Source: Pisolithus tinctorius (Eukaryota; Basidiomycota; Agaricomycetes; Boletales; Pisolithaceae). From it: a stretch of 29,459 nt of DNA. Positions within the stretch are counted from its first letter, which is position 1, and each line of letters begins with the position of its first letter. The notes beneath the pieces were generated by a model. It was not told the origin of the DNA. It worked only from the letters and a program-made list of their open reading frames with translations, and did not search any database. The translations under genes were made by a program, and so were the position numbers. Where the stretch lies: contig JANFAH010000197.1 in the NCBI GenBank assembly GCA_024663395.1, positions 1-29,459 on the forward strand. Direction: 5' to 3'. Below, one piece after another: positions 19,555 through 29,129 of this stretch.

Positions 19555-20268
19555 TGTCATGACCGTGCGTTCATTATAAGTCCCTACACACTCCGCACCC
19601 TACTCCGCCGGTCATTCACTCACTCCGCACCAACTCTGCCCAACTTCTGTTGGTTGCGAACCATCTCCACTCCGACTGCTGTTGGACTTGTGTTTCTCTC
19701 CTACCGGACCGAGCAGACCGTTCTCTGAGGGGTCATGTGACTACCTTCGCAGTCAGGTACTCCGCAGCGCGCTCACCACATGGTCCAGCGCCTGGACTAT
19801 TTCCTTTTCTGGATGTTCTGTGTTACCCATTCGTATGTCCTCTGTCTACCCTTCATTCATCGTCCAGGAAATTTTACTTGAAAATTTATGAGTCTCCGTA
19901 TGTCAGTTCCGATTCCAGTTACTGTACCTCCATAGCAGTATAAGAGCATGTACTGTACTCTGCTGTTCTTCAGTACGAATATCAACTTAGTTCCTACTCC
20001 CTCTGATTCCGTCTTCTACCTGTCGGAGTTATCTCTGACTCTCCGTCTGTACTCTCCCTCTGAAATACGAGGGCTGAGATCGTGCAAGGGGGTAGCACAC
20101 GAGCTAAACCCGACGCCCTCACTCCGCTCCACCTTTGTCTCGGCGGTCTTCGTTCCTGCCGACACTCCGCTAGTCGGAGTTCTGTCCCTGTGTGTTGGAC
20201 TTGCTTCCGGACTCTCCTCTAGACCTTATTAAGCATCGGAGTTGGTTGGAGTAGGCCCAGACTTGACA
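19555..20268. mobile_element. solo LTR inserted in element 1 gag, 5-bp target duplication
   Basis: This 714-bp insert begins TGTCATGACC and ends ACTTGACA, with TGTCA/TGACA inverted ends. It is flanked by GTTGG at 19550-19554 and 20269-20273. Element 2 has the uninterrupted target (CAGTGGTTGGGGTCTG). There is no internal coding region, so it is a solo LTR left by recombination or a fragmentary insertion. It is CpG-rich in contrast to its surroundings and so is probably young. It carries TATAAGAG at 19939-19946 and many CTCCG motifs. The plus-strand TATA suggests a plus-strand orientation. Confidence 0.92.
19939..19946 (+). promoter_or_regulatory. TATA-like box in the solo LTR
   Basis: TATAAGAG lies slightly past the middle of the 714-bp LTR, followed by CATGTACTGTACTCTGC. 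The position suits a U3/R boundary. It is downstream of six of the nine CTCCG motifs. Confidence 0.45.
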
Positions 20269-20273
20269 GTTGG

Positions 20274-21628
20274 GGTCTGCACAGAAACCACAGCTGGGTC
20301 TGTGTTGCTGCAGTGGAGGCTGCATCTGGAAGTTGTATTCCTGTTTAACAACAGTACCAGAAGGTGGCACTTGCAGCATGTAAGCCAACGAGGGAGGTGC
20401 AGCTGGTGAGGCTGTGGTACCCATTGTTGGTACTGCACTACAGAGAGCAGATCCTGTTAGAAGGAACTTGGCAGCTTTGACGACTTCTGCAAGCAGGTAT
20501 GGGTTGTCAGGGTGGAGGTCAGTGTGGACTATGGAGAGTCAATGATGAATATGGTCTGCGATGGCCCTCAGGAAGCCATTCAGGAACATGGAATCCATTC
20601 TGTCTCTGCAAGCTTTTTAGTTTTAATGAGCAGGGCAGAAATCTTAGCGAATTTTTGCTGGTATTCTCCGAGGTCATCCTGGTTTCACATAGGTTTGGAC
20701 TGATATTCTTCAATGAGATACTGCAAATCTGCGCAGCAATAGCAGTCATCACCCTCACAGCCAGGGTACAAACCCTTAACAGTGACTACAAAGGCATTCC
20801 AGTTGTCAGCCACAGGAGTGGCTTCCAGAAGTGTTTGCCAGACCTCGGCTTCTTCGAGGTCAGTGTAGCAGATTGCAGCTCTGATCTTGCCATGGTCATC
20901 AAGAGCAGTGAGAGTACTGAGGAAGTCAATGTCTTCCAGGTAGCATGGAAGCTGTGCAGGAGAATCTCTGCTAAATTTAGGTGAGTTTTGTGTACCATAG
21001 AGTGGCATCTGAAACTGAGGATTAGCCATTGGTGGGTTAACCTGTGGTGGTGGTGCCAGATTGGTAATGGGTGGAACAGGTATTAGTTGTGGAGGCGGAG
21101 TGGTTGGTATAGTGTGCGAACAGGCTGGCAGAAGTGGTGGCAGGTTACTAATTGGCTGATGGGTGGTCTGCGACCATGTGAGTGGTCGTGGCAGTGTGGC
21201 AGATGGAACTGAGAGTCTGGGTATAGATTTGGAGGTGTCAAAGAGACAGGAAAAAGAGGGTGTCAGTGATGATGAATCAGATGATGTGACGGGTGTTAAA
21301 GGTGATGGCAGGGTTTCAGGCCTTCAGGGAGTCGAGTGGATAAACCACTGGGAAAATCAGGGGCAGTGAGATCTAGGTGATCTGACACGACAGATATCTG
21401 ATCTGCCAAAATATCAGGGGAGTGATCGCAGGTAGTACCCATGGAATGTCAGTAGGTAATTGCATGTGATCTGGTGTTATGGGTGAAACAGGGCAGAAGA
21501 GGTCAGAATCTTCTGACAGGTTGAGATTGCAAAAGTGCAGGCATAAATTTTCTAGTTTGGTGCATTCAGCAGTGCACCTGAGCAACCTTCTGGAAGCAAC
21601 AGCAGAATCCCTCACAGTGGGCTCCAGT
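20274..21628 (-). pseudogene. gag N-terminal part, element 1
   Basis: The frame 21029-20685 reads MANPQFQMPLYGTQNSPKFS, AQLPCYLEDIDFLSTLTALDD, KIRAAICYTDLEEAEVWQ and LYPGCEGDDCYC, a capsid-like helical segment. Upstream Pro-rich sequence continues toward the LTR. Downstream, after frameshifts, SLAYMLQVPPSGTVVKQEY leads to CGFCADPN, the first half of a CCHC zinc knuckle, where the solo LTR intervenes. Gag would form the cytoplasmic virus-like particle and bind element RNA. A further frame 21373-21600 (MQLPTDIPWVLPAITP) may be the very N-terminus or a leader. Confidence 0.82.
21615..21626 (-). other. candidate primer-binding site, element 1
   Basis: Minus-strand TGGAGCCCACTG begins two bases after the LTR end (CCTACA). 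It is identical in element 2. TGG would pair with the CCA end of a tRNA. The tRNA was not identified. Confidence 0.5.
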
Positions 21629-22280
21629 TGTAGGATAAGTCCAAGTAGCTGGATAATACGAGCTAGATGGCTTAGATAACAACAATAAAAAAGAAGGGAA
21701 CAAAGTGTTTGTCCCAAGGGATTCTGGACTGTTGAGACTAGAAGGTGAGACCCAGTGCTTTGTAGTGGTAGTGCTTCGTGACATGTGCGGCATGGTCCGT
21801 GGAGTAGTACTGGCAATGTGAGCAGTATACATAGTTCATGCACAGCAGAAAGTGAGACATGTGGTGTAGACAAAGTGGAAAAGAAACTTGTGGTGACCTT
21901 CCAAGTGCCAAAAGGTCCCATTCTGTACCAAAGTACAGGGCTTTATAGTCCGGGCAAACCTGGAACCTAAGTAAGACAAGGTACAGTAAGGGAAAACTGT
22001 GCAACAGCATGTACACACAAGACAGGATGGGCCAGAACAGAGACCAAGGGTATACTACCAACAAAAAGGGAACAGTGACCATGTTAAAAGAAAGGGTCCG
22101 AAGGAAGGGGAAGTGGCTGAAGCACAGTAGCCATGGGTATAACATTGTGTGAGAGGGAGCGAGGGCACGGGAAGGTAGTGCATGAACAACGGTGAACGTG
22201 AGAGGGGAGTGGATGTAACAGCAGTCATGGAACAGTTAATGATAGGGGCTTACATGTCCAGGGAATGGGGATTCCTTACA
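21629..22280 (-). mobile_element. 5' LTR of element 1 (LTR-B)
   Basis: 652 bp, starting TGTAAGGAATCC at 22280 and ending TCCTACA at 21629 on the minus strand. It aligns over its length with LTR-C. It has TATAAA at 21942-21947 (minus) and the inverted repeat CTGTAC/GTACAG at 21923-21938. Beyond its 5' end lies GCACAG, then truncated element 2 integrase. It differs from LTR-A and LTR-C in several blocks, so it belongs to another subfamily. Confidence 0.9.
21942..21947 (-). promoter_or_regulatory. TATA box of LTR-B
   Basis: CTATAAAGCC on the minus strand, shared with LTR-A (7371-7376). LTR-C has GATAAA at 28160-28165. It would drive transcription of element 1 toward lower coordinates. Confidence 0.5.
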
Positions 22281-22286
22281 GCACAG

Positions 22287-24983
22287 TACTATTTTCTGTG
22301 CACAACATGCGCCATTTGGGATATGAGGTGAGTGCACAATGAGCCTGTACTATGTAGTGGTAGCTGCCAGCTTTGGGCATCAGCATCATGTCAATGTGAG
22401 CTTTATGAAAGAGGCCCCCTATCATGGGCACAGTGGGAGGGATGTGGAGCTTCTGCATCTGGCAGATCTGGCATTCATGACAAGTGCAGACATACCACTT
22501 CACATCCTCAACAAGAAGAGGCCACCAGAAGCAGAGGAGAAGGTGTGTGTGGACCATGAAGACACCCTTGTGTCCAAGGTCATCATGTGCTTCCTTGATA
22601 AGACGATACTGCTTGGATCCATCAATGACTAGCTGGTGCTGTCCATGCAGTTCCCTATGCCATAAGTTACCATCTAGGAGGAAGAAGCAGCTAGCCAAAT
22701 TAAAGAAAGGCAAGTACTGTGCATCAGTGAGGTTGGGAGGTCATGAGGAATGTGCAGATCATTTCTATCTTCGCTTCACATGCCTGAGCATTTGTGGACT
22801 GCGGAATAGCAGGGTTGTCAGGGGTATCAGAAGGGTTATTAGCATCAGCAGTCACAGAGAATGTGAGATAGAAGGATGCAGGCAGTGGGAGGCTCACCCG
22901 ATGGTAAGTGGGTGGCAGTAGGGAATGGTGATATTGACTGGAAAGTGACATAGGAGGTGGGCAGTCATTGACAACCTGTGTAGAGAAAGAGTAAAAACAG
23001 TCCAGCCAATCCTCATGGTCATCATCCTTGGGTGGGTCGAGCTCTGACCACAGATGGCAGGATAAGCCATCAGGGCCAGCATGCCTGTCTGTGGGAATGT
23101 GGATGAGTTTGAATGAGAAGAGGAGGATGCCAGTGATCCAGTGATTGATTGTTGCATTAGGCTGCAGATCTGGGTTATTTATCATGCCCTTAATATACTT
23201 TGCATCTACCCCCACAGTGAAGTTAGTGAGACTGAAGATGTATACATGTACTGCACAGAAGAGACTGTACAACTCAAGCTTGGCCTGGGAGTAGTGGCTT
23301 TCCACTTCACTGATGGTGATGGATCTGAAGCGACTTGGGTACTGTCTGCCATCTTCGCTGAGCTGGTAGAGGATGTAGCCAACTGTGATGACCAATGTGT
23401 CAACTGCTAAAATTACTTCATGACCACACTTGTAGTCAATCCTTTGGAGTGTGGGGGACTTCATGATTTCATCCTTAAGCCATTGCATGGCAGTGCATTG
23501 TGGTTCATCCCATGTGAATGGTACGTCTTTCCATGTGAGTGCAACTAGTGGCCACGTGATCTTGGCAAAGTCTTTGATGAAGATGCATAGCACACTGCAG
23601 ACACCAAGGAAACTGCAAACCTGGGTGAGGTTGCAGCACTCGGGCCAGTTGCAGATCTTCTGCACTTTGCTTTCTTCAGGGAATGCGACCTTCAAAGGTG
23701 CACTTGTGGCCAATGATCACAGCGGACGGAGTGGCTAGCATGAACTTCTTTGCTGAGATGGTGGCTCTGATGTTCTGCAAACACTGAAGGATACAGTTAA
23801 TGACTATACAGTGATTCCAGATAAATTTCCAAATCCCAGGATTCTCCAGGAGAGTCTCATAGGACCTGTCTGCACGCTGATAGCAGGTGGTCTCAGATTT
23901 TATGGGGATGTCATCTATGAAGGGCAGGGTATGATGTGGGATCTCATCCTGGAGAACAAATGCAGTATCTCCCTGGTATACCTGTACCACATTCACATGA
24001 CCTTGCAGCAGAGTAGTAAGCTGATGTGGTCTGAGGGGGTACTGAAGGTGGTGAGGTTGTGGGAATTGACATGGAGTGCATGCTGGTCATACCTGGAGTA
24101 GAGGTCCATCATCGCATACACTGCATATCCAGCAAAGGATCCTGCAAGATGTTCTACGAAGGGTGGAACAGACGCATCATGCATGGTCACTGCATTCAGG
24201 GGCTGTAATTCATGCACAAGGTGAAGAGACTTTCCATCCTTTTTTACTATGCAGAACCAGCAGGAGTGGTAAGTCACTGTAGAAGGTTCATACATGCCAG
24301 ACTTGATGCAATCTTTAATCATGTCTATGACTTGGGCATGTATCACATTTGGCATAGGGATATTGCATTGGACCCAAGGTGTGTGTGGAATTGTAGGGAT
24401 CTTTACAGGTGGAGAATAATGTTTGTCTAGGTGTCCACACTCTGTAATGTCCCAAGTGAAGGCGGGCTCATGGACTGAAATGAGCCAAGTTATGAGTTTA
24501 AGTTCCTCTGGCCAAAGCCAATCTGCAAGATCAAGGTCAAGCTCTGCAGCCCATTCAGCAGTGAAGTGGATGCCCAGAGCAAAGTCTGGTGGATGGGTTG
24601 GAAGTGGTTGGAGACCAGCAAGTGGATCATCAGGCAGACTGCACATGATGCAGTATTCTTCTGCCATCAGGGCAGGTACTGTCCAAACCTTCTTGGCAAC
24701 TGGCTTGTAAACAAGAGTGTGAACTGCAGGATCTAGTTGATACATGCTGCCAAATGCAGCTATAGTAGAGGGGTTTTAGTATTGTCTGAGTGGAAGAGAG
24801 GAAAGTGAAAGCAGGCAAGGGTATTCCGGTGGGTATGTTCCATGGTATGAGTGCTGCAGGTGAAGTGAAGGCTTGTGATGAGACTGTGGGACTGAGGAAT
24901 GGATAACAGCAGCTAAACAGGAAACAGGATGTCTTAGTAGGCTCTCCCCAACCATTTGGTGGATCATCAATACTCAAAAACCC
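22287..24983 (-). pseudogene. pol of element 2 (RT, RNase H, partial integrase)
   Basis: Successive frames carry the pol N-terminus with LSIDDPPNGWG (from 24976), the RT N-terminal region (24745-23993: CWFCIVKKDGKSL, MMDLYSRYDQ), the catalytic FIDDIPIKS (23996-23676), RNase H (23713-22724: AVDT, SQAKLELYSL, VGVDAKYIKG) and the integrase HHCC finger (22713-22287: EAHDDLGHKG, CTCHECQIC). At least four frameshifts or stops separate them. The integrase breaks off 37 codons after the first catalytic Asp (AHIDMML), before the second. Unlike element 1, the link from the frameshift site through PTGIPLPAF has no stop, which shows that pol is read in the -1 frame. Confidence 0.9.
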
Positions 24984-25969
24984 CATTCAACTATACTTTG
25001 GTGGCTATGGCAGTGCTTGCCACACTTGTGGTGCAGACAGCCCTTGTGCCATGGGTGCATGGGCAGAGTGTACTCACAGCCATCATTCAGGTTGCAGAGA
25101 GTGATCTGCTGTCTGCCATCAGGATAATTGTTTGTTACCACACTCATAAGGCAGATGAACAGACATCTGAGGAGCATGTCGAAGTTGGCATGTTCAATTA
25201 CTTGAACCTGGAGCATGACTGGTCCAGTGCCAAAGTCAAGTTTCAGGTTCTCTAGTACACCTACAGTAGTGTCTTTAGACATGTTAGCAGACATCATAGT
25301 CATGAGATGATTGCAGCGCAATGGAAGCCCAATCTTTTCCCAGACATGCCTGGGCATGGCGATGATTTCCAAACTGGAATCTAGTATGCAATTGATGGTG
25401 ACGTCAGTCCCAGGGACCTTGGCTTCAATGCAGCAGAGCGGCAGAGTGTGGTGAGCCACAATGGAGCTGTCATCACCGTGGATAATGCAGTCTCCATATT
25501 CATGCACAGTTCTTTGCAGATTGTGGCCAGTCAGCTCATTCACTTGTACTCCTTCCTTGTCATCACTACAAACTACCTCAATCTTGTTTGTGGTGATGCG
25601 TTTCGCCATGGTGATGTCTCTGAACTGTTTGCAAAACTCTGGGGCTACTGCAAATAATTCTTTGACTGGCATGGCAATGCTGGTTTCAAGTACATGCTCC
25701 ATGATATGCTTGGGCACAGCTTTGTCTTCGAGAGGGAACAAGTAATGATACTGGTTTTGATTGCGAGCTGCTGGGTATGGTGTCTGTGACAGAACAATTG
25801 CCACAGGAATGGGATCCTTGTGTGTGGGTGTCAGAGTAGGATTAGCCAGAGGGACATGGTTTTGTAGTGGTGGATGTTGGTGCAGGTGTAGAGGGCTGGG
25901 ATGCCTGGAAAGTGGCATGTGAACTTTGAATGCCAGGGGAAATGATTTCCTCTTCAACAGTGGCTGCAC
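24974..25969 (-). pseudogene. gag-protease C-terminal part, element 2
   Basis: A 331-codon open frame parallel to 18063-18968, with CILDSSLEIIAMPRHVW at the protease site. The usual D-S-G is D-S-S here (GGT to AGT at a former CCGGT), so the enzyme would be inactive. It ends HQSIVEWGF and TGA in the frameshift site. Upstream it reads RKSFPLAFKVHMPLSRHPS and a Pro-rich linker. Confidence 0.85.
24977..24983 (-). promoter_or_regulatory. candidate -1 ribosomal frameshift heptamer, element 2
   Basis: The same G GGT TTT heptamer, with TGA next, as in element 1. The -1 frame reads FLSIDDPPNGWGEPTKT and stays open for about 70 codons into the pol N-terminus. Confidence 0.68.
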
Positions 25970-27821
25970 ATGGGTCGACTTGTGGAGGGTTGGCAGGATG
26001 TGCTGCAGGTTTGAGCTGTGATTTCAACTCCATCAAAGTGGGCTTTCTTTCTGTGGGGAATGACTGCTCCCTTGTTACCTTTATCTGCTTGGTAGGTAGC
26101 CCAAGCTTGAGCAACATACACTTGGAAGTCAGGGTCGGCTAAGTCTGCGACAGGTTCATCAACATCTTGGATGGTGTTTAAGAAGGCAGAAGGCTGGATC
26201 TCCAACTGTATGTTGACTTTGGGATGAGCAACACAGAAAAAGGTTAGCAGTGCCTTGCACAGCTGTGTTGCACAGAGCAGCAGGAGTTGCAGCGTGGGTG
26301 CTGGCCTGGTCTCTGTCAGCCATGACATGGTCAACAGCCTCTCTCAGTGAGTTACATTTTGGTGAAGCATGGGATTTGGTTTCTGTCCACAAGATAGAGA
26401 CAGTTGTCTGTTCCTCTCATGATCTTACCAGCACAGATATAAACTTCAACAAGCGCACACATCCTTGTCCAGTGGTTGGGGTCTGCACAGAAACCACAGC
26501 CAGGTCTGCATTGCTGCAATGGAGGCTGTGTCTGGGAAGTTGTATTCTGTTTAATGACAGTACCAGCAGGTGGTACTTGCAGCATTAAGCTGACAAAGGA
26601 GGTGCAGCTGGGGAGGCCATGGTACCCATCATCAGTACCACACTACAGAGAGCAGATCCCATCAGAAGGAACTTGGCAGCTTTGATGACTTCTGCGAGCA
26701 GGTATGGGTTGTCCAGGGTGGAGGTCAGTGTGGACTATGGAGAGTCGATGATGAATACAGTCTGTAATGGCCCTTGGAAGCCATTCAGGAACATGGAATC
26801 CTGTTCCATCTCTGCAGAACTTTTTAGTTTTAATGAGCAGGGCAGAAATCTTAGTGAATTTCTGCTGGTATGCTCTGAGGTCATCCTGGTTCTGCATAGG
26901 CTTGGACTGATATTCTTCACAAGGTACTGCAAGTCTGCACAGCAGTAGTGGTCATCACCCTCACAGCAGGGTACAAACCCTTAACCAGTGACTACGTAAG
27001 GCATCCCAGCTGTCGGCCACGGGAGCAGCTTCTGGAAGCATTGGCCAGACCTTGGCTTCTTCAAGGTCAGCATAGCAGATTGCAGCTCTGATCTTGCCAC
27101 AGTCATCAAGAGCAGTGAGAGTACTGAGAAAGTCAATGTCTTCCAGGTAGTGCAGAAGCTGTGCAGGAGAATCTCTGCTAAATTTAGGTGAGTTTTGTGT
27201 TCTGTGGAGTGGCATCTGAAACTGAGGATTAGCCATTGGTGGGTTAACCTGTGGTGGTGGTGCCAGATTGGTAATGGGTGGAACATGTATTGGTTGTGGG
27301 TGTGAAGTGGTTGGTATAGTGCATGAGTGGACTGTGGAAGTGTTGGCAGGTTTACTAATTGGCTGATGGGTGGTCTGCAACCTAGTGAGTGGTCATGCAG
27401 TGTGGCAGATGGAACTGAGAGTCTGGGTATAGATTCAGAGGCATCAAAGAGATGGTAAAAAGAGGGCGTCAGTGATGATGAATCAGATGATGTGATGGTG
27501 GTTAAAGGTGATGGCAGGGGTTTCAGGCCTTTGGGGAGTCAAGTGGATAAAGCCACTGGGAAAATCAGGGGCAGTGAGATCTAGGTGATCCAGCACAATG
27601 GATATCTGATCCGCTGAAATATCAGGAGAAGTGATCATGGGTAGTACCAACAGAATGTCAGCAGGTAATTGCATGTGATCCAGTGTTACAGGTGAAACAG
27701 GGCAGAAGAGGTTGGAGTCTTCTGACAGGTTGAGATTGCGAAAATGCAGGCGTAAATGTTCTAGTTCAGTGCATTCGGCAGTGCCCCTGAGCAACCTTCT
27801 GGAAGGACAGCAGAATCCCTG
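25970..27821 (-). pseudogene. gag of element 2
   Basis: In order from the LTR: an N-terminal frame to 27483 (LHFRNLNLSEDSNLFCPVSP), a Pro-rich stretch, a capsid-like segment 27380-26961 (AQLLHYLEDIDFLSTLTALDD), a region around 26897-26643 with DDLRAYQQKFTKISALLIKT, then 26585-26352 with the intact CCHC zinc knuckle CGFCADPNHWTRMC and GKIMRGTDNCLYLVD. After that come QPSAFLNTIQDVDEPVADL and WATYQADKGNKGAV. Several frameshifts break it. It is the uninterrupted counterpart of the element 1 gag and defines the solo-LTR insertion point there. Confidence 0.85.
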
Positions 27822-27833
27822 CAGTGGGCTCCA
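27822..27833 (-). other. candidate primer-binding site, element 2
   Basis: TGGAGCCCACTG begins two bases inside the internal region after LTR-C, as in element 1. Confidence 0.5.
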
Positions 27834-27835
27834 GT

Positions 27836-28512
27836 TGTAGGAAAAGTCCAAGTAGCTGTATAATATGAGCTAGATGTCTTAGGTAACAACATAAAAAATG
27901 AAGGGAACAAATTGTTCATACCAAGGGATTCTGGACCGTTGAGACTAGAAGGGTGAGACCCAGCACTTTGTAGTGGTAGTGTTTTTGTGACATGCACAGC
28001 ATGGTCTGTGGAATAGTACTGGCAATAGCGAGTGGTGCGAGTGTATATGTAGTTCATGCATGGCAGTATGTGAGACATGTGGTGTAGACAAGTGGAAAGG
28101 AAACTCATGGTGACCTTCCAAGTGCCAAAAGGTATTATTCTGTACCTAAGTACAGTGCATTTATCGTCCGGGCAACCCCGAACCTAAGTAAGACCGGGTA
28201 CAAGTAAGGGAAGCGCATGACAGCACATACACACAAGACAGGCCAGAACAGAGGCCGAGGGTAATACTACAAGCGCTAAAGGAATAGAGACGGTGATAGG
28301 AGAAAAGAGTCTGAGGGAAAGAAGCAGCCAGAGCCAGCAGCTGCAGGTATAAACATTGCACAAGAGAGAACAAGGGCATGGGAAGGTAGCACGGTAGGCA
28401 GGAAGGTAGTATGTGAGCAGCAGTGAACGACAGGGGTCCAGGAAATGTAATGATAGTTGTGGAATAGCCAAAGATAGGGGCCTGCATGTCCAAGGAATGT
28501 GGGTTCCTTACA
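27836..28512 (-). mobile_element. 5' LTR of element 2 (LTR-C)
   Basis: 677 bp, starting TGTAAGGAACCC at 28512 and ending TCCTACA at 27836 on the minus strand. The TATA position reads GATAAA (28160-28165). CTGTAC/GTACAG with a CTAA loop lies at 28140-28155. The flanking bases on the right are ATGTGATC. It is the longest of the three copies and resembles LTR-A. Confidence 0.9.
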
Positions 28513-29129
28513 ATGTGATCACATGAGAAGTGATGCATAATTTAACTTCACTAGCAATGGATACTAGTCTTGGCCATCCAAAGTCATACTGTTGAGTCCT
28601 CTTGGGTACAGCAAGCAAAGCTAGCAGGTTGCAAAGTAGATTTTGAATGGAGAGCTGGTACAATACATGTGGGTTTATATATGTATGTAAAGTACCTGTG
28701 GAACAAACATTCAAAAACATTTAAACATCAACTGACATCCTTGTTAGGCAAGATGAGTCATAGTGAGTCGCTGTGCAGCAGGACTACATGTACAACCACA
28801 TCTGCGGGTGCAAGGGTGAATGGGGTAAACATAGGGAAGAGGGACTAACCGCATATATGACATCACACAGCTGTAAATCAGCTGATTTTGACCAAATGAC
28901 CATGGTAATTACCACAAAAGCAGTTACAGAATTCATGGCAACTACCACTTCCCAATATAGAAATGCCCCCTGAGTGACAACCTCTGTCAGTGTTGAAAAA
29001 AAATTCAGATTGGAATGTGCCCACAGCAGGTTACCCTGGTCACAACCTGTACTGTGGCTATACAGATGAGCAATGTGACCAGTAGATGTGATGGTCACAT
29101 GATGAGTGACATAAGCAGGGATGACCCTA
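28513..29129. other. no recognisable feature
   Basis: About 600 bases of apparently unique sequence between LTR-C and the palindromic satellite. It includes a small inverted repeat (AATCAGCTGATT, 28876-28887) and an A run near 29000. No coding frame is convincing. Confidence 0.55.

Larger units (their letters stand above)
14907..22280 (-). mobile_element. Ty3/gypsy retrotransposon, element 1 (3' truncated)
   Basis: From high to low coordinate: 5' LTR (LTR-B, 21629-22280), primer-binding site, gag with zinc knuckle (split by a solo LTR), protease, a -1 frameshift site, then RT, RNase H and integrase. It stops at 14907 in the integrase C-terminal part, and no 3' LTR follows there. The RT-before-integrase order is that of Ty3/gypsy elements. 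Its sequence is parallel to element 2 (22287-28512), with differences mainly C/T or G/A. Many CpGs kept in one copy are TpG or CpA in the other, in both directions. Confidence 0.93.
22287..28512 (-). mobile_element. Ty3/gypsy retrotransposon, element 2 (integrase truncated)
   Basis: Same gene order as element 1: LTR-C (27836-28512), primer-binding site, gag with intact CCHC motif, protease, frameshift site, RT, RNase H, integrase. It ends in the integrase after LCTEN, where about 10 unrelated bases precede LTR-B of element 1. More frameshifts are present than in element 1. Its 3' part is absent next to it and may be represented by LTR-A at 7 kb. Confidence 0.92.

Noticed and set aside
21615..21628. 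tRNA genes or tRNA-like sequences
   Set aside because: Only a 12-base primer-site candidate was seen. No cloverleaf could be folded by eye anywhere in the window.
28570..28973. Short frames between LTR-C and the satellite
   Set aside because: No motif, no splice-consistent partner, and composition as expected by chance.
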